A stretch of DNA of 36,144 nt from a virus, in the IMG/VR virus record IMGVR_UViG_3300035091_000045, positions 1 to 36,144 of that record. The stretch is one strand, 5' to 3'. This document shows positions 25,906 to 32,695 of this stretch, one piece after another. Numbering within the stretch: the stretch's first letter is position 1; each line of letters starts with the position of its first letter. The notes under the pieces were generated by a model that saw only the letters and a program-made list of their open reading frames with translations, was not told where the DNA came from and made no database searches. The translations under genes and the position numbers were made by a program.

Positions 25906-26436
25906 TCATGGCTTCCTCGCTGGGATGAAGTTGGGAACCACTTTGAGACCACCTCGCGCCTGCGCCCGGGCCGGCACCTTCGGTGCCGACGTCCCGCGCT
26001 TCTTGGGCCGCGGCCGCTGGCGCTCGGGCAGCACCGCCCCGCCGAGCTGGTAGCTGATCTCCACCCGCACGCCCCAGGGGCCCACCTCCTGGGCCACGGT
26101 GAACTTCACCCGGGCGTCCCCGTCGTCGACACCGATCAGCCGGGCCACCTCGTCCCGGATGCTCTTCACGGCGGCGACTGCTCCGTCGTCGTCGAGCCGG
26201 TGCCGCGCCGGCGCCACGCGCACCAGGTGCACCGCGCAGGGCACCTGCACCGGAATGCGCGGCCAGAGGAGCGCCACCGCGTTGCGCTCCCGGAGGACGC
26301 GCTTGTGCCGCACCATGGGGTGCTCGGAGACGTTGGTCCGGTTGATGGTCCGGATGGGGACGGTGAAGGCGAAGGCGGTGCGCCCGGCCGCGCGCCGGCC
26401 GTCGAACAGCACCTCCTCGAGGCGGTACCGGAGCAT
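25906..26436 (-). CDS. RusA-like Holliday junction resolvase
   Basis: A 176-residue protein resembling RusA, which cuts Holliday junctions during phage recombination. The key acidic residues are visible: LDDDGAVAAVKSIRDEVARL (Asp 82-84) and GVDDGD (Asp 104, 105, 107), the usual arrangement for metal binding. The N-terminal strand FAFTVPIRTINRT and RHKRVLRERN fit the family start. Longer than E. coli RusA by a basic C-terminal tail (RPRPKKRGTSAPKVPARAQARG). ATG overlaps the nuclease stop (ATGA). Matches its neighbours RecT and the Cas4-like nuclease in a recombination module. Confidence 0.75.
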   Translation of the reverse strand: MLRYRLEEVLFDGRRAAGRTAFAFTVPIRTINRTNVSEHPMVRHKRVLRERNAVALLWPRIPVQVPCAVHLVRVAPARHRLDDDGAVAAVKSIRDEVARLIGVDDGDARVKFTVAQEVGPWGVRVEISYQLGGAVLPERQRPRPKKRGTSAPKVPARAQARGGLKVVPNFIPARKP

Positions 26437-27767
26437 CAGCCCTCCCGGACCAGGGCGGCGACGTCGGCGTCCACCTCGGCCCGGCGCACCTCGCGCTCAC
26501 CGGCCGGCAGCGCGGGCAGCGGCGCCTTCGGGACGTGCTCCACGATGCGGCGGATGACGGTGGGCTTCGTGGCGCCCGACTCCCGGAACAGCTCCCACAG
26601 GTCGCGCTCCACCGGCGCGTACGGCTGGGGCTTGCCCTTCGGCGTCCGGGGCAGCGTCGGCATCAGGTGCTTCTTGAGGGCGCGCTCGAGCGACGCGCCC
26701 GTCATCTCGCTGCGGGCCTCGTCCACCACCGCCTTCCCGAGGGCGCCCAGGCGCTGCTCCAGCAGCTGCGCGGCGCGCCAACCGACCAGCGCCTCGCTTT
26801 CGCTGACGCGCTCGCCCAGCACCTCGCCGTCCTTGAGGGGGATGGGCTGGACGCGGGCCAGCACCTTGTAGAGCTTCTCGACGCGCTCCATCACCTGCTG
26901 GGCGCGGCGGAGCCGCAGCCAGCCCTGGCCCACCGCCACCAGGTCGGCCGCCACGTCCGCGTCCGGCGGCGGCGCCGGCAGCGCCGTGTCCGGGTCCGCC
27001 AGTACCTCCCGGAGCAGCCGCATCTTCGCGGGGCACGACAGGAAGGCCGGGCAGTAGTCGCAGTGCCGGCCCTCCACCGGCTGCGGGCGTTCCGTCGGCG
27101 GCCGCGCGCGCAGCTCCTCCACCGTCCGGGCCAGGGCGCGGAGGCGCTGGAGGTGGTCGTCCAGCTCCAGGCTGTCCCGTTCCACCACGTCCGTCCAGAC
27201 GTCGTCCTCGCCGAACACTCGGACGATGCCCTGGAGCCCCTCCTCGAGCCCAAGCGCGCGGGTGAGCATCAGGAGGTAGGTGTCCGTCTGGAGGTTGACG
27301 GCGGCGCGGGGGACGCGCCCGTGGCCGAACTTCAGGTCCAGCACCACGCCCTTGGTGCCGGCCTGGGCCGCCAGGTCGGCGATCCCCACCATCTCCTCCG
27401 GCTCGGCCAGGGCGTGCGCTTGCTCGCGGGTGAGCCCTTTCCCGAGGACGCGGGCGGCGCCGGTGGTGAGGTTCAGCGCCAGGGCCAGCTCGGCGGTGTA
27501 CGCGGCCGGGTCCAGCGAGGGCATCCGCGGGTCCTCCAGCGGGAGCGCCTCCAGGACGGCGAGCTGTTCCGGGTCCTCCACCTGGCGGAGGGCCAGCTCG
27601 CGGGCGGCCGGTAGTGCGTGGCCCTGTGCGCGGAGGTCACGGATCTGCTGGTAGAACCAGTGCGCCGTGGTGCCGGCGGCGGAGTACTCCGTCTCCCGCT
27701 GGATGTGGGGCAGCGTCTCGGAGACCGGGCACTTCTCCACCCGGTGGGTCTGGCTGGGCGTGAACAT
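26436..27767 (-). CDS. Cas4/RecB-like PD-(D/E)XK exonuclease with Fe-S cysteines
   Basis: A 443-residue protein likely to resect double-stranded ends, supplying single strands to RecT. Visible motifs: His 36 in TTAHWFY, GIAD (Asp 131), VLDLKFG (Asp 144, Lys 146) and NLQTDTYLLML (Gln 160, Tyr 164), the classical RecB-nuclease series. Four cysteines (Cys 13, 236, 239, 245; HCDYCPAFLSC) are spaced as in AddB/Cas4-type nucleases that hold a 4Fe-4S cluster. ATG 27767 overlaps the upstream gene's stop (ATGA); a start 15 codons earlier would overlap it further. The C-terminal 190 residues are helical and unassigned. Confidence 0.82.
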   Translation of the reverse strand: MFTPSQTHRVEKCPVSETLPHIQRETEYSAAGTTAHWFYQQIRDLRAQGHALPAARELALRQVEDPEQLAVLEALPLEDPRMPSLDPAAYTAELALALNLTTGAARVLGKGLTREQAHALAEPEEMVGIADLAAQAGTKGVVLDLKFGHGRVPRAAVNLQTDTYLLMLTRALGLEEGLQGIVRVFGEDDVWTDVVERDSLELDDHLQRLRALARTVEELRARPPTERPQPVEGRHCDYCPAFLSCPAKMRLLREVLADPDTALPAPPPDADVAADLVAVGQGWLRLRRAQQVMERVEKLYKVLARVQPIPLKDGEVLGERVSESEALVGWRAAQLLEQRLGALGKAVVDEARSEMTGASLERALKKHLMPTLPRTPKGKPQPYAPVERDLWELFRESGATKPTVIRRIVEHVPKAPLPALPAGEREVRRAEVDADVAALVREG

Positions 27768-28399
27768 CAGACGCCCCCTTCCCTGCGCAGCGTCTCGCAG
27801 GCCTCGCCCCATGCCTTCACCTTCGGCCCTTCCCAGCCTTCCGTCTCGCGCTCGCGGATCTGGTAGACGAAGTCGCCGACGTTCTGCGCGACCAGCGTCC
27901 TGGCTGCGGTCCTGAGCGCGCCGTAGCTGGTGATGATCCGCTTGAGCACGTCGACGGCGCCCTCGGACTCGCCGCCGTGCGGCGCCAGCAGTGCGCAGAG
28001 CTCATCCAGCAGCTTCCGTGTGCCGGCCGCCTCCTCCAGTTTCTTCCGGAGGACCTCTTCGGTTCCGGACTCGTGGACGGCGTCCGCGCCCGCGTGCCTG
28101 ACCGCGAGGTCGGCGATCCTGTAGAGCAGCTCGATGCTCAGGTAGTTGACCCGACCCGTGCAGTTCTTGTCGTCGCACAGGTGTGGCACCTCGGTGGCGC
28201 GGGAGAGCAGCTGGCCGTCCGGCGAGTCCGCATCGAACGGGACGAGCCGACCGCTGGCGGGTTCGCGCTGAACGAGGTACCCGAGGCGACCGCCGGAGCC
28301 GAGCACGACGGGTCGTCGGCCATGCGAGCCGACAAGATGCGTCTCGCCGGGCCCACCAACATGCAGCCATACCCATGGATGTGGCGTGTGCGGGATCAT
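27767..28399 (-). CDS. Unknown phage protein
   Basis: A 210-residue protein. The N-terminus has an unusual aromatic/His/Gly-rich block (MIPHTPHPWVWLHVGGPGE, then VGSHGRRPVVLGSGGRLGYLVQ) and VPFDADSPDGQLLSRA, then CDDKNCTGRVNYLSIELLYRIADL, then a long helical second half. Two cysteines in CDDKNC might bind a metal. No family recognised. It is coupled to both neighbours (ATGA at each side) between a Cys-rich protein and the exonuclease. A recombination accessory role is only suggested by position. Confidence 0.65.
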   Translation of the reverse strand: MIPHTPHPWVWLHVGGPGETHLVGSHGRRPVVLGSGGRLGYLVQREPASGRLVPFDADSPDGQLLSRATEVPHLCDDKNCTGRVNYLSIELLYRIADLAVRHAGADAVHESGTEEVLRKKLEEAAGTRKLLDELCALLAPHGGESEGAVDVLKRIITSYGALRTAARTLVAQNVGDFVYQIRERETEGWEGPKVKAWGEACETLRREGGV

Positions 28400-28731
28400 C
28401 GGCCCTCCCTCACCACCGCATCGGCCGCCTGGTGAATGCCGAGTGCGCAGTCCGAGCAGGTGCAGGACGGCACCTTCAGCGGCGCGGGTCCCAGCGCCTC
28501 GCCTCCGTTATCGAGCGCCTCCAGGGCGGCGGACCGGTAGCAGTCCTGGTGCAGCCCCGCAAAGCAGGGGGAGCAGGCGCCGGCCTGAGCCTCCCGCTCG
28601 CGTAGTTCGTCGCGCTCGTAGAGGATGCGCTCCAGCCGATCCAGGCCGATGGAGGCGATGTGGTAGCCGCGCGTCGGCGCGGCGTGCTCGGGCCGAGGCG
28701 CGGCGATGTTCATGGTGGCGGGCTCGCTCAC
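28396..28731 (-). CDS. Small Cys-rich protein, possible zinc binder
   Basis: A 111-residue protein with GTG start overlapping the RecT stop (GTGA). Residues 31-48 are helical (DRLERILYERDELRERE), then Cys residues in SPCFAGLHQDC and SCTCSDCALGIHQ-type motifs, with two His, as in a small zinc-binding phage protein. The rest is unassigned. Placement directly after RecT suggests a recombination helper or an unrelated phage regulator. It ends in the first codons of the next gene. Confidence 0.62.
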   Translation of the reverse strand: MSEPATMNIAAPRPEHAAPTRGYHIASIGLDRLERILYERDELREREAQAGACSPCFAGLHQDCYRSAALEALDNGGEALGPAPLKVPSCTCSDCALGIHQAADAVVREGR

Positions 28732-29687
28732 TTGGTCGCCCTCAGCGCGGTCCGCTTGGCGGAGAAGGCCCGGGCCACCTCGGCGCGACGGGGGTGGTCC
28801 TTCGGCGTCACGTCCTTGGACTTCTGCGCCAGCTGGTCCACCTCCGCCTCGTCCACGGCCAGGGCCAGCGCACCCAGGAGGCTGTCCACCGGGTCCTTGC
28901 CGGACGGCGCCGTCGTCGTGGCCTGCGCGGGCTGCTCGTCCAGCACCTCGCCGGTCACCGGGTCGTGCGGCGGCGCCTCCGTCTTCGGCAGCGGCGGGAG
29001 GTCGGAGCTGGGCTTCGGCGGCTCCGTCTTCGCGGCCGGGATGACGGCCGCCGTCTGGGCGGGGATGGCCACCACCCGCGGCTCCACGGGGGCGTCCACC
29101 ACCTCGCCGATCTCCTCGGGCGTGCGCAGGCCGCGGACGATGTCCGGGTACTCCTGGTCCCCCAGCCAGCTCTCCACCCGGTGGCGGAGCATGATGCGCG
29201 GGTACTTCTTCCAGGTGTCCTTCACGCCGTTCTTTCCCATGTGGAAGCCGGCGGTGGTGACCTCCTCCATGGTCAGTGTGAGGGACGCCTCCTTCTTCCC
29301 TCGGCGCTTCGTCCGGATGGTGCAGACCTTGTCCGTGGACTCGACGACGTCCCAGGCCTCACAGGCCCCCGACTGGAGGATGAGCGAGACCTTCAGCGCG
29401 GCCGACGCGGCGGGCCGGCCCTCCACGATGTAGACCTCCCGCATCGCCGTGAAGAGGCCGATGCCCAGGTCCTGCGCCATGAACATGGCGGCCACGACGT
29501 TGGAGGCCTTGCCGCGGTACTGGTCGGGCACCAGGTCCGCGCGCGAGAGCGCGTCGGCGAGCGTCCACGCCTCAGCCAGGGTGGTCGGCGCCAGGCCCAT
29601 GCTGACCTGGCGGGTGGGGGCCATGGCTTGGCCGGTCTGCGTCGTCGCCAGGGCGGACCCGTTCTGCTGCTGCGTCTGCGTCGTCAC
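28728..29687 (-). CDS. recT: RecT-family single-strand annealing protein
   Basis: A 319-residue protein, GTG start with GGAGG upstream. Core pattern of RecT-like annealing proteins: TLAEAWTLADALSRADLVPDQYRGK, NVVAAMFMAQDLGIGLFTAMREVYIVEGRPA (the characteristic helix-strand), SLILQSG, and a later KKYPRIMLRHRVESW. The C-terminal third is Pro/Lys/Glu-rich and looks disordered. With the Cas4-like nuclease and RusA it forms a RecET-like recombination module. Such modules act in replication and genome circularisation. The next upstream gene ends 17 bases before this start. Confidence 0.85.
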   Translation of the reverse strand: MTTQTQQQNGSALATTQTGQAMAPTRQVSMGLAPTTLAEAWTLADALSRADLVPDQYRGKASNVVAAMFMAQDLGIGLFTAMREVYIVEGRPAASAALKVSLILQSGACEAWDVVESTDKVCTIRTKRRGKKEASLTLTMEEVTTAGFHMGKNGVKDTWKKYPRIMLRHRVESWLGDQEYPDIVRGLRTPEEIGEVVDAPVEPRVVAIPAQTAAVIPAAKTEPPKPSSDLPPLPKTEAPPHDPVTGEVLDEQPAQATTTAPSGKDPVDSLLGALALAVDEAEVDQLAQKSKDVTPKDHPRRAEVARAFSAKRTALRATK

Positions 29688-29704
29688 GTGGTGCTCCTCC
29701 TTCG

Positions 29705-30052
29705 TCAGAGTTCTCGGGGTGGCGTCTTCGCCTTCAGCAGGGCGTCGCCCAACGCCCGGAGCGCGTCCGGCAGCTCGGCCGAGCTGGCCGTCATCACCCG
29801 CTCGCCGGCCTCGAAGAGCTCCTCGGCGGCGGCCATGTGCGAGGCCAGGGCATCCGCGCCAGGCCGGTGGACGGTGGCCACGACGGAGTACCCGTCCCGG
29901 CCGAGGATGTGGATTGGGCTGCCGGGGCTGTGGCGCCCGGCGAAGTAGGGGCGGCGGTCGTCGAGCTGTCGCACCGGCGTCGCGGCGGGGCGCTCGCCCT
30001 CTGGCCGCCGGTACGAGAGGTGCTGCGGGTCCGTGAGGAGGCGCCGGCTCAC
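29705..30052 (-). CDS. Small phage early protein
   Basis: A 115-residue protein, GTG start overlapping the preceding stop (GTGA). N-terminal half (RPYFAGRHSPGSPIHILGRDGYSVVATVHRPGAD) is beta-like; C-terminal half (ASHMAAAEELFEAGERVM...LPDALRALGDALL) resembles the common phage motif with '..AAAP.LLEAL..'. The neighbouring gene at 30049 shares the same layout, so they look like a duplicated pair. No function can be assigned. Confidence 0.65.
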   Translation of the reverse strand: MSRRLLTDPQHLSYRRPEGERPAATPVRQLDDRRPYFAGRHSPGSPIHILGRDGYSVVATVHRPGADALASHMAAAEELFEAGERVMTASSAELPDALRALGDALLKAKTPPREL

Positions 30053-30306
30053 AGCGGCCTCCGCGCGTCCTGAACGGCCTCGAAGAGCTCGTCGCCGATC
30101 TCTCCGATTTGCTCGCTCACGGTCTGGGCGGCCTCGAAGAGCTGCGAAGCCGCGCCGAGCTTCTGGGCTGCCTTCCGTCCATCCGGCGTGTCCAGCACGA
30201 AGAACTGCGCCACCGGGCGACCCGGCGCGCCGACAACGTCCACCTCAAAGCCGAGGTGATGATGGTCCGGCGCGGCGATGGGCCGGAGCTGCCAGCGGGT
30301 CGTCAT
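30049..30306 (-). CDS. Small phage early protein, paralogue-like neighbour
   Basis: An 85-residue protein. It shows the same two-part layout as the gene downstream (beta-like N-terminus with FEVDVVGAPGRPVAQFFV, then a helix KLGAASQLFEAAQTVSEQIGEIGDELFEAV), but at lower length. ATG 30306 overlaps the lipoprotein stop (ATGA). Its own stop overlaps the start of the next gene. Likely small accessory proteins of the early operon; function unknown. Confidence 0.62.
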   Translation of the reverse strand: MTTRWQLRPIAAPDHHHLGFEVDVVGAPGRPVAQFFVLDTPDGRKAAQKLGAASQLFEAAQTVSEQIGEIGDELFEAVQDARRPL

Positions 30307-30929
30307 GGCGCGGCCCGAACGCCCAGCAGCGGGTGGAGCTCAATCCCGTTCCCCGACGCGCCCGTCTGCCCGTGGCGCTTGTCCCAGAACGGCACCCCGA
30401 GGAGGAGCGCGCGCTTCGGCTCGGGCCTCACGGGCCGGAGACGTGGCCCTGGGACACCCAGCAACTGCGCGGCCGCGGCGCGGGCCTGGGCCATGCGCTC
30501 CAGGTGCGGCGAGCCCTGGGCGCACGCCGGGTCGGGCGCCTCGGCGATCATCGTCTTGTCCGGCAGGCCGTGGCCGTCCGGGCCGCAGTCCGCGGCGGCG
30601 TCGGCAATCACCAGGTGGTAGTCGCCGTCGCCCTCCTCCCACTTCGAGCCGCAGAGGAACGCCAGCACCTCCACCGCCTCCAGCTCGACGCCGGCGCGCG
30701 GCATGGTCTCCTTCCACTTCGGCGCCTCGAGCGCGGCGAGCTGGGCCACGGTGACGCGCCTCGGCGGCTTGGCCTCTTGCACCGCCACTCCGTCTGTCGT
30801 GGTCTTGACCGACCACCGCTCCCGCCCGCACTGCACTTCGCCGCCGGCCGGACCGCCGGCGCCCTGCAGGGGTGCCGCGCACCCTGCGAGGAGCACCATC
30901 ACCGCCAGCACCGTCCCGAGCGTCTTCAC
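30303..30929 (-). CDS. Lipoprotein in the early operon
   Basis: A 208-residue protein with a clear lipobox: VKTLGTVLAVMVLLAGC, Cys 17, GTG start overlapping the previous stop (GTGA). The mature part contains CGSKWEEGDGDYHLVIADAA and TMIAEAPDPACAQGSPH, a pattern seen in small secreted proteins with paired cysteines. It would be anchored in the envelope of the infected cell. Possible roles include superinfection exclusion or surface conversion; this is speculation. Its location in an early operon rather than next to lysis genes is notable. Confidence 0.72.
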   Translation of the reverse strand: MKTLGTVLAVMVLLAGCAAPLQGAGGPAGGEVQCGRERWSVKTTTDGVAVQEAKPPRRVTVAQLAALEAPKWKETMPRAGVELEAVEVLAFLCGSKWEEGDGDYHLVIADAAADCGPDGHGLPDKTMIAEAPDPACAQGSPHLERMAQARAAAAQLLGVPGPRLRPVRPEPKRALLLGVPFWDKRHGQTGASGNGIELHPLLGVRAAP

Positions 30930-31177
30930 GTCGTCGTTCCTCCGTTCAGCGCGGCGAGCTGCGCGCGCACCACGTCCAGCCGGTTGAGGGCCTGGGCCAG
31001 GTTCTCCCTGGCGTCCTTCGTGAGCCACTCCGCCCACCGTTCACGCTCGGCACGAAGCAGGCGCCGGGCGAGTTCCTCCACCAGCGCCACGTCCGCGGCC
31101 TGGGCCCGCGCCAGCGAGTCAAAGCGCGTGCGGCGGTACGCATCGCTCTCGGGGCCTACGAGGTGGACCACTGCCAC
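30926..31177 (-). CDS. Small helical phage protein
   Basis: An 83-residue protein with GTG start at 31177, four bases after the previous gene's stop. It is almost entirely helical (LARAQAADVALVEELARRLLRAERERWAEWLTKDARENLAQALNRLDVVRAQ), suggesting a coiled coil. Its 3' end overlaps the lipoprotein start (GTGA). No membrane segment and no recognised family. GTG is used instead of ATG and the ribosome site is weak, so translation may depend on coupling. Confidence 0.6.
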   Translation of the reverse strand: MAVVHLVGPESDAYRRTRFDSLARAQAADVALVEELARRLLRAERERWAEWLTKDARENLAQALNRLDVVRAQLAALNGGTTT

Positions 31178-31180
31178 GGC

Positions 31181-31621
31181 CTACCGGCTCTTCTCGGAGA
31201 CCATCGCGTCCGCCGCCATGTAGGCGGCCCGCGCGTACAGCCGCCGCAGCCGCCCGCCGTCTCCGCCGTTCGTCTCCTCGAGCAGACGCTCTCTGACGGC
31301 CTCCCCGCCGTCCCGGAGCGCGCCCCTCAAGTACGAGGCCAGCGCGATGCCCGCGAAGTAGTCGCGGAGGTCCATGCTGTCGCCAGGGATCTCCTCGCGT
31401 GGCGGCGGCGCCGAGACGACGGCCAGCTTCGGCAGTTTGCCCGGCTGCGCCACGCGCAGGACGACCCACCCGTGCGCCTGCAGCGTCCCGTAGTACGCCT
31501 CCATCTCCTCCTCAGCGGTGCAGATCAGCCGGTCGTGCTCATCCCATGCCGGCCGCCCGGCGCCGTGCGCTCCGAAGAGCAGCGAGAGCGCCTCCTCCCT
31601 CTGTGCTGCCGTGATCGCCAT
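31181..31621 (-). CDS. First gene of early operon, unknown small phage protein
   Basis: A 146-residue protein. Start chosen at ATG 31621 (in-frame GTG at 31627 also possible) because GAGAGG lies just upstream. N-terminal third (REEALSLLFGAHGAG...) and a middle segment (ICTAEEEMEAYYGTL, WVVLRVAQ) are followed by MDLRDYFAGIALASYLRG and a final RAAYMAADAMVSEKS, typical of the small phage proteins with 'LRDYFAA.AL...AY..ADAML' pattern. Function unknown. It is the first gene after the leftward promoter described separately, with a leader of about 150 bases. Confidence 0.7.
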   Translation of the reverse strand: MAITAAQREEALSLLFGAHGAGRPAWDEHDRLICTAEEEMEAYYGTLQAHGWVVLRVAQPGKLPKLAVVSAPPPREEIPGDSMDLRDYFAGIALASYLRGALRDGGEAVRERLLEETNGGDGGRLRRLYARAAYMAADAMVSEKSR

Positions 31622-31783
31622 GCTCACCTCTCCCGTGCTGCGTGTCCTCGCCGCTGCCGGAGGGCTCAGCGTCCCGTTCCCACTCCCCGCCCTCGCTCAG
31701 AAGCGAGGCCCGCCGCCCCAGAGACTTCGTGCCGCGCCCGCGGTGCTGCGCGCCTGCATCGCCGAAGCGCTACAGGCAAGAGC

Positions 31784-31812
31784 GGTATGCGACAACTTTG
31801 TTGTCGTGTCAA
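31784..31812 (-). promoter_or_regulatory. Leftward early promoter candidate
   Basis: On the minus strand, TTGACA (31812-31807) is a perfect -35 box and CATACC (31789-31784) lies 17 bases away as a partial -10 (three of six consensus bases). Transcription would start near 31776 and enter the 31621 gene. The 17-base spacer is exactly the palindrome described separately. Sequence around it is AT-richer than the rest of the window. Promoter strength cannot be judged by eye, but position upstream of a coupled 14-gene operon supports it. Confidence 0.55.
31790..31806. promoter_or_regulatory. Operator-like palindrome filling the promoter spacer
   Basis: A perfect inverted repeat CGACAAC-TTT-GTTGTCG (7 bp arms) occupies exactly the 17 bases between the -35 and -10 boxes of the leftward promoter. 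A further TGTCGTG occurs at 31802-31808 and again at 31816-31822, 14 bases apart, overlapping or just right of the repeat. Symmetry and position suit a repressor site that blocks RNA polymerase. The repressor is unknown; the small protein gene at 31942 is a candidate. Confidence 0.6.
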
Positions 31813-31827
31813 TCTGTCGTGCACTGC

Positions 31828-31859
31828 TTGACAAAAAAACTGCCGTAAACGACTGTAGC
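31828..31859 (+). promoter_or_regulatory. Rightward promoter candidate
   Basis: TTGACA at 31828-31833 is a perfect -35 on the + strand, facing the regulator/Xis genes. A -10 is not clear: ACTGTA or TGTAGC occurs 18-20 bases later (31852-31859). It forms a divergent pair with the leftward promoter, its -35 box lying 15 bases from the leftward -35 box. Many promoters of high-GC hosts have poor -10 boxes, so this is only moderately supported. Confidence 0.4.
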
Positions 31860-31941
31860 GGCGTGTAGCGCGCTAGCGGCCTTGTGCGATCGGAGGTAGG
31901 AGTTGCTTGGTCTCACCGCCCCCACCCGAAGGAAGCCTCCA

Positions 31942-32241
31942 ATGCCGTTTCCAACCTTGCTGCCCAAGGAGAAGCGCGAGGAACGACGCGTCTTTCTTCC
32001 GAGGCAGCTCTGGAAGGATCTCGACGAGTGCGCCGCCTTCCACCAGGCGGCCTTCGATGAGCTCGACGCGAAGGAGAGCGTCTCTCGTAACGACCTCATT
32101 CAGGCCTTCATGTCGTGGGCCCGCGACGCCTACTGGGAACAGGTCGGCGGTCGCCCCAAGGACAAGAAGGAGTGGGGCGAGAAGGTCAAGCGGTTCGCCG
32201 AGTCCATGCGGCAGCCGGCGAAGCAGGGCGATCAGAAGTAG
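31942..32241 (+). CDS. Small putative DNA-binding regulator (RHH-like)
   Basis: A 99-residue protein, first gene to the right of the divergent control region. ATG 31942 has AAGGAAG about 7 bases upstream; a TTG at 31903 in frame is rejected. After a basic start (PKEKREERR) comes RVFLPRQLWKDLDECAAFHQAAFDELDAKESVSRNDLIQAFMSWARDAYW, a strand followed by helices like a ribbon-helix-helix protein, then a Lys/Glu-rich tail. It could be the repressor acting on the neighbouring palindrome. This is inference from position and shape only. Confidence 0.62.
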   Translation: MPFPTLLPKEKREERRVFLPRQLWKDLDECAAFHQAAFDELDAKESVSRNDLIQAFMSWARDAYWEQVGGRPKDKKEWGEKVKRFAESMRQPAKQGDQK

Positions 32242-32249
32242 TTCAACAG

Positions 32250-32318
32250 CACCCTGGGGCGAGATTTACCCGCGCGCGGGACGACGGAGATTTGCGCGAT
32301 GATCAGTAACACCCTGGG
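32250..32318. repeat. Paired short repeats between regulator and excisionase genes
   Basis: CACCCTGGG occurs at 32250-32258 and again at 32310-32318; GAGATTT occurs at 32261-32267 and 32287-32293, each followed by a CG-rich stretch. These are in the 97-base gap before the excisionase-like gene. They may be binding sites for that protein or arm sites for recombination, or a residual duplication. No hairpin terminator is evident. Confidence 0.4.
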
Positions 32319-32338
32319 TCTTGCCACGGGGGGGCCCG

Positions 32339-32695
32339 ATGTTTTCCCCAGCGACCGTTCTCGAGCGCCTGGAGCGGCTCGAGGACCACTTGAAAATGAT
32401 CGAGCGGAAGCTCGATCTCCTCAGCGGTCCCCCGCCAGCGTACGCATACACGCTGCGCGAAGCAGCCCAGATGCTCAGCATGAGCGAGAGCAAATTGAGG
32501 GGACTGCTCCGCGAGCGGAAGCTCTCAACGGTCCGACTGGGGGGGAGGCAGTACGTGCCGGTGAGCGAACTCATTCGGGTGACCACTCCACCGCTCACAA
32601 GATTGCCGCGCCGTCCGGTGGGGCCGCGCCCTCGGAGCCTGGACGGACCGGGCGAGGCGGAGAAGATCCGTGCGTTGGCGAAGCGGAAGGACTAG
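32339..32695 (+). CDS. Excisionase-like helix-turn-helix protein
   Basis: A 118-residue protein, ATG at 32339. N-terminal coiled coil (TVLERLERLEDHLKMIERKLDLL), then the HTH_17/excisionase pattern YTLREAAQMLSMSESKLRGLLRERKLSTVRLGGRQYVPVSELIRVT, then a basic, Pro-rich tail. Such proteins direct excision together with integrase or act as small regulators. It is convergent with the integrase gene and their stop codons overlap by CTAG (32692-32695), so both genes end on the same few bases. Likely Xis/recombination directionality factor, inferred. Confidence 0.68.
   Translation: MFSPATVLERLERLEDHLKMIERKLDLLSGPPPAYAYTLREAAQMLSMSESKLRGLLRERKLSTVRLGGRQYVPVSELIRVTTPPLTRLPRRPVGPRPRSLDGPGEAEKIRALAKRKD

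Larger units (their letters stand above)
31768..31870. repeat. TGTAGCG repeats flanking the divergent control region
   Basis: The heptamer TGTAGCG occurs directly at 31854-31860 and 31864-31870, and inverted (CGCTACA) at 31768-31774, thus on both sides of the divergent promoter pair. The spacing of the two direct copies is 10 bases, one helical turn. It may be a second regulator's site; it could also be part of the -10 region of the rightward promoter. Apart from these and the promoters, I see no gene between 31622 and 31941. Confidence 0.4.

Noticed and set aside
22620-31621. CRISPR-like or toxin-antitoxin systems in the early operon
   Set aside because: No repeat-spacer array is visible, and the Cas4-like protein sits in a recombination context with RecT and RusA; no toxin pair could be recognised.
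31622-31941. Short ORFs within the divergent control region
   Set aside because: Low coding bias and overlap with promoter and palindrome; no ribosome sites that fit.
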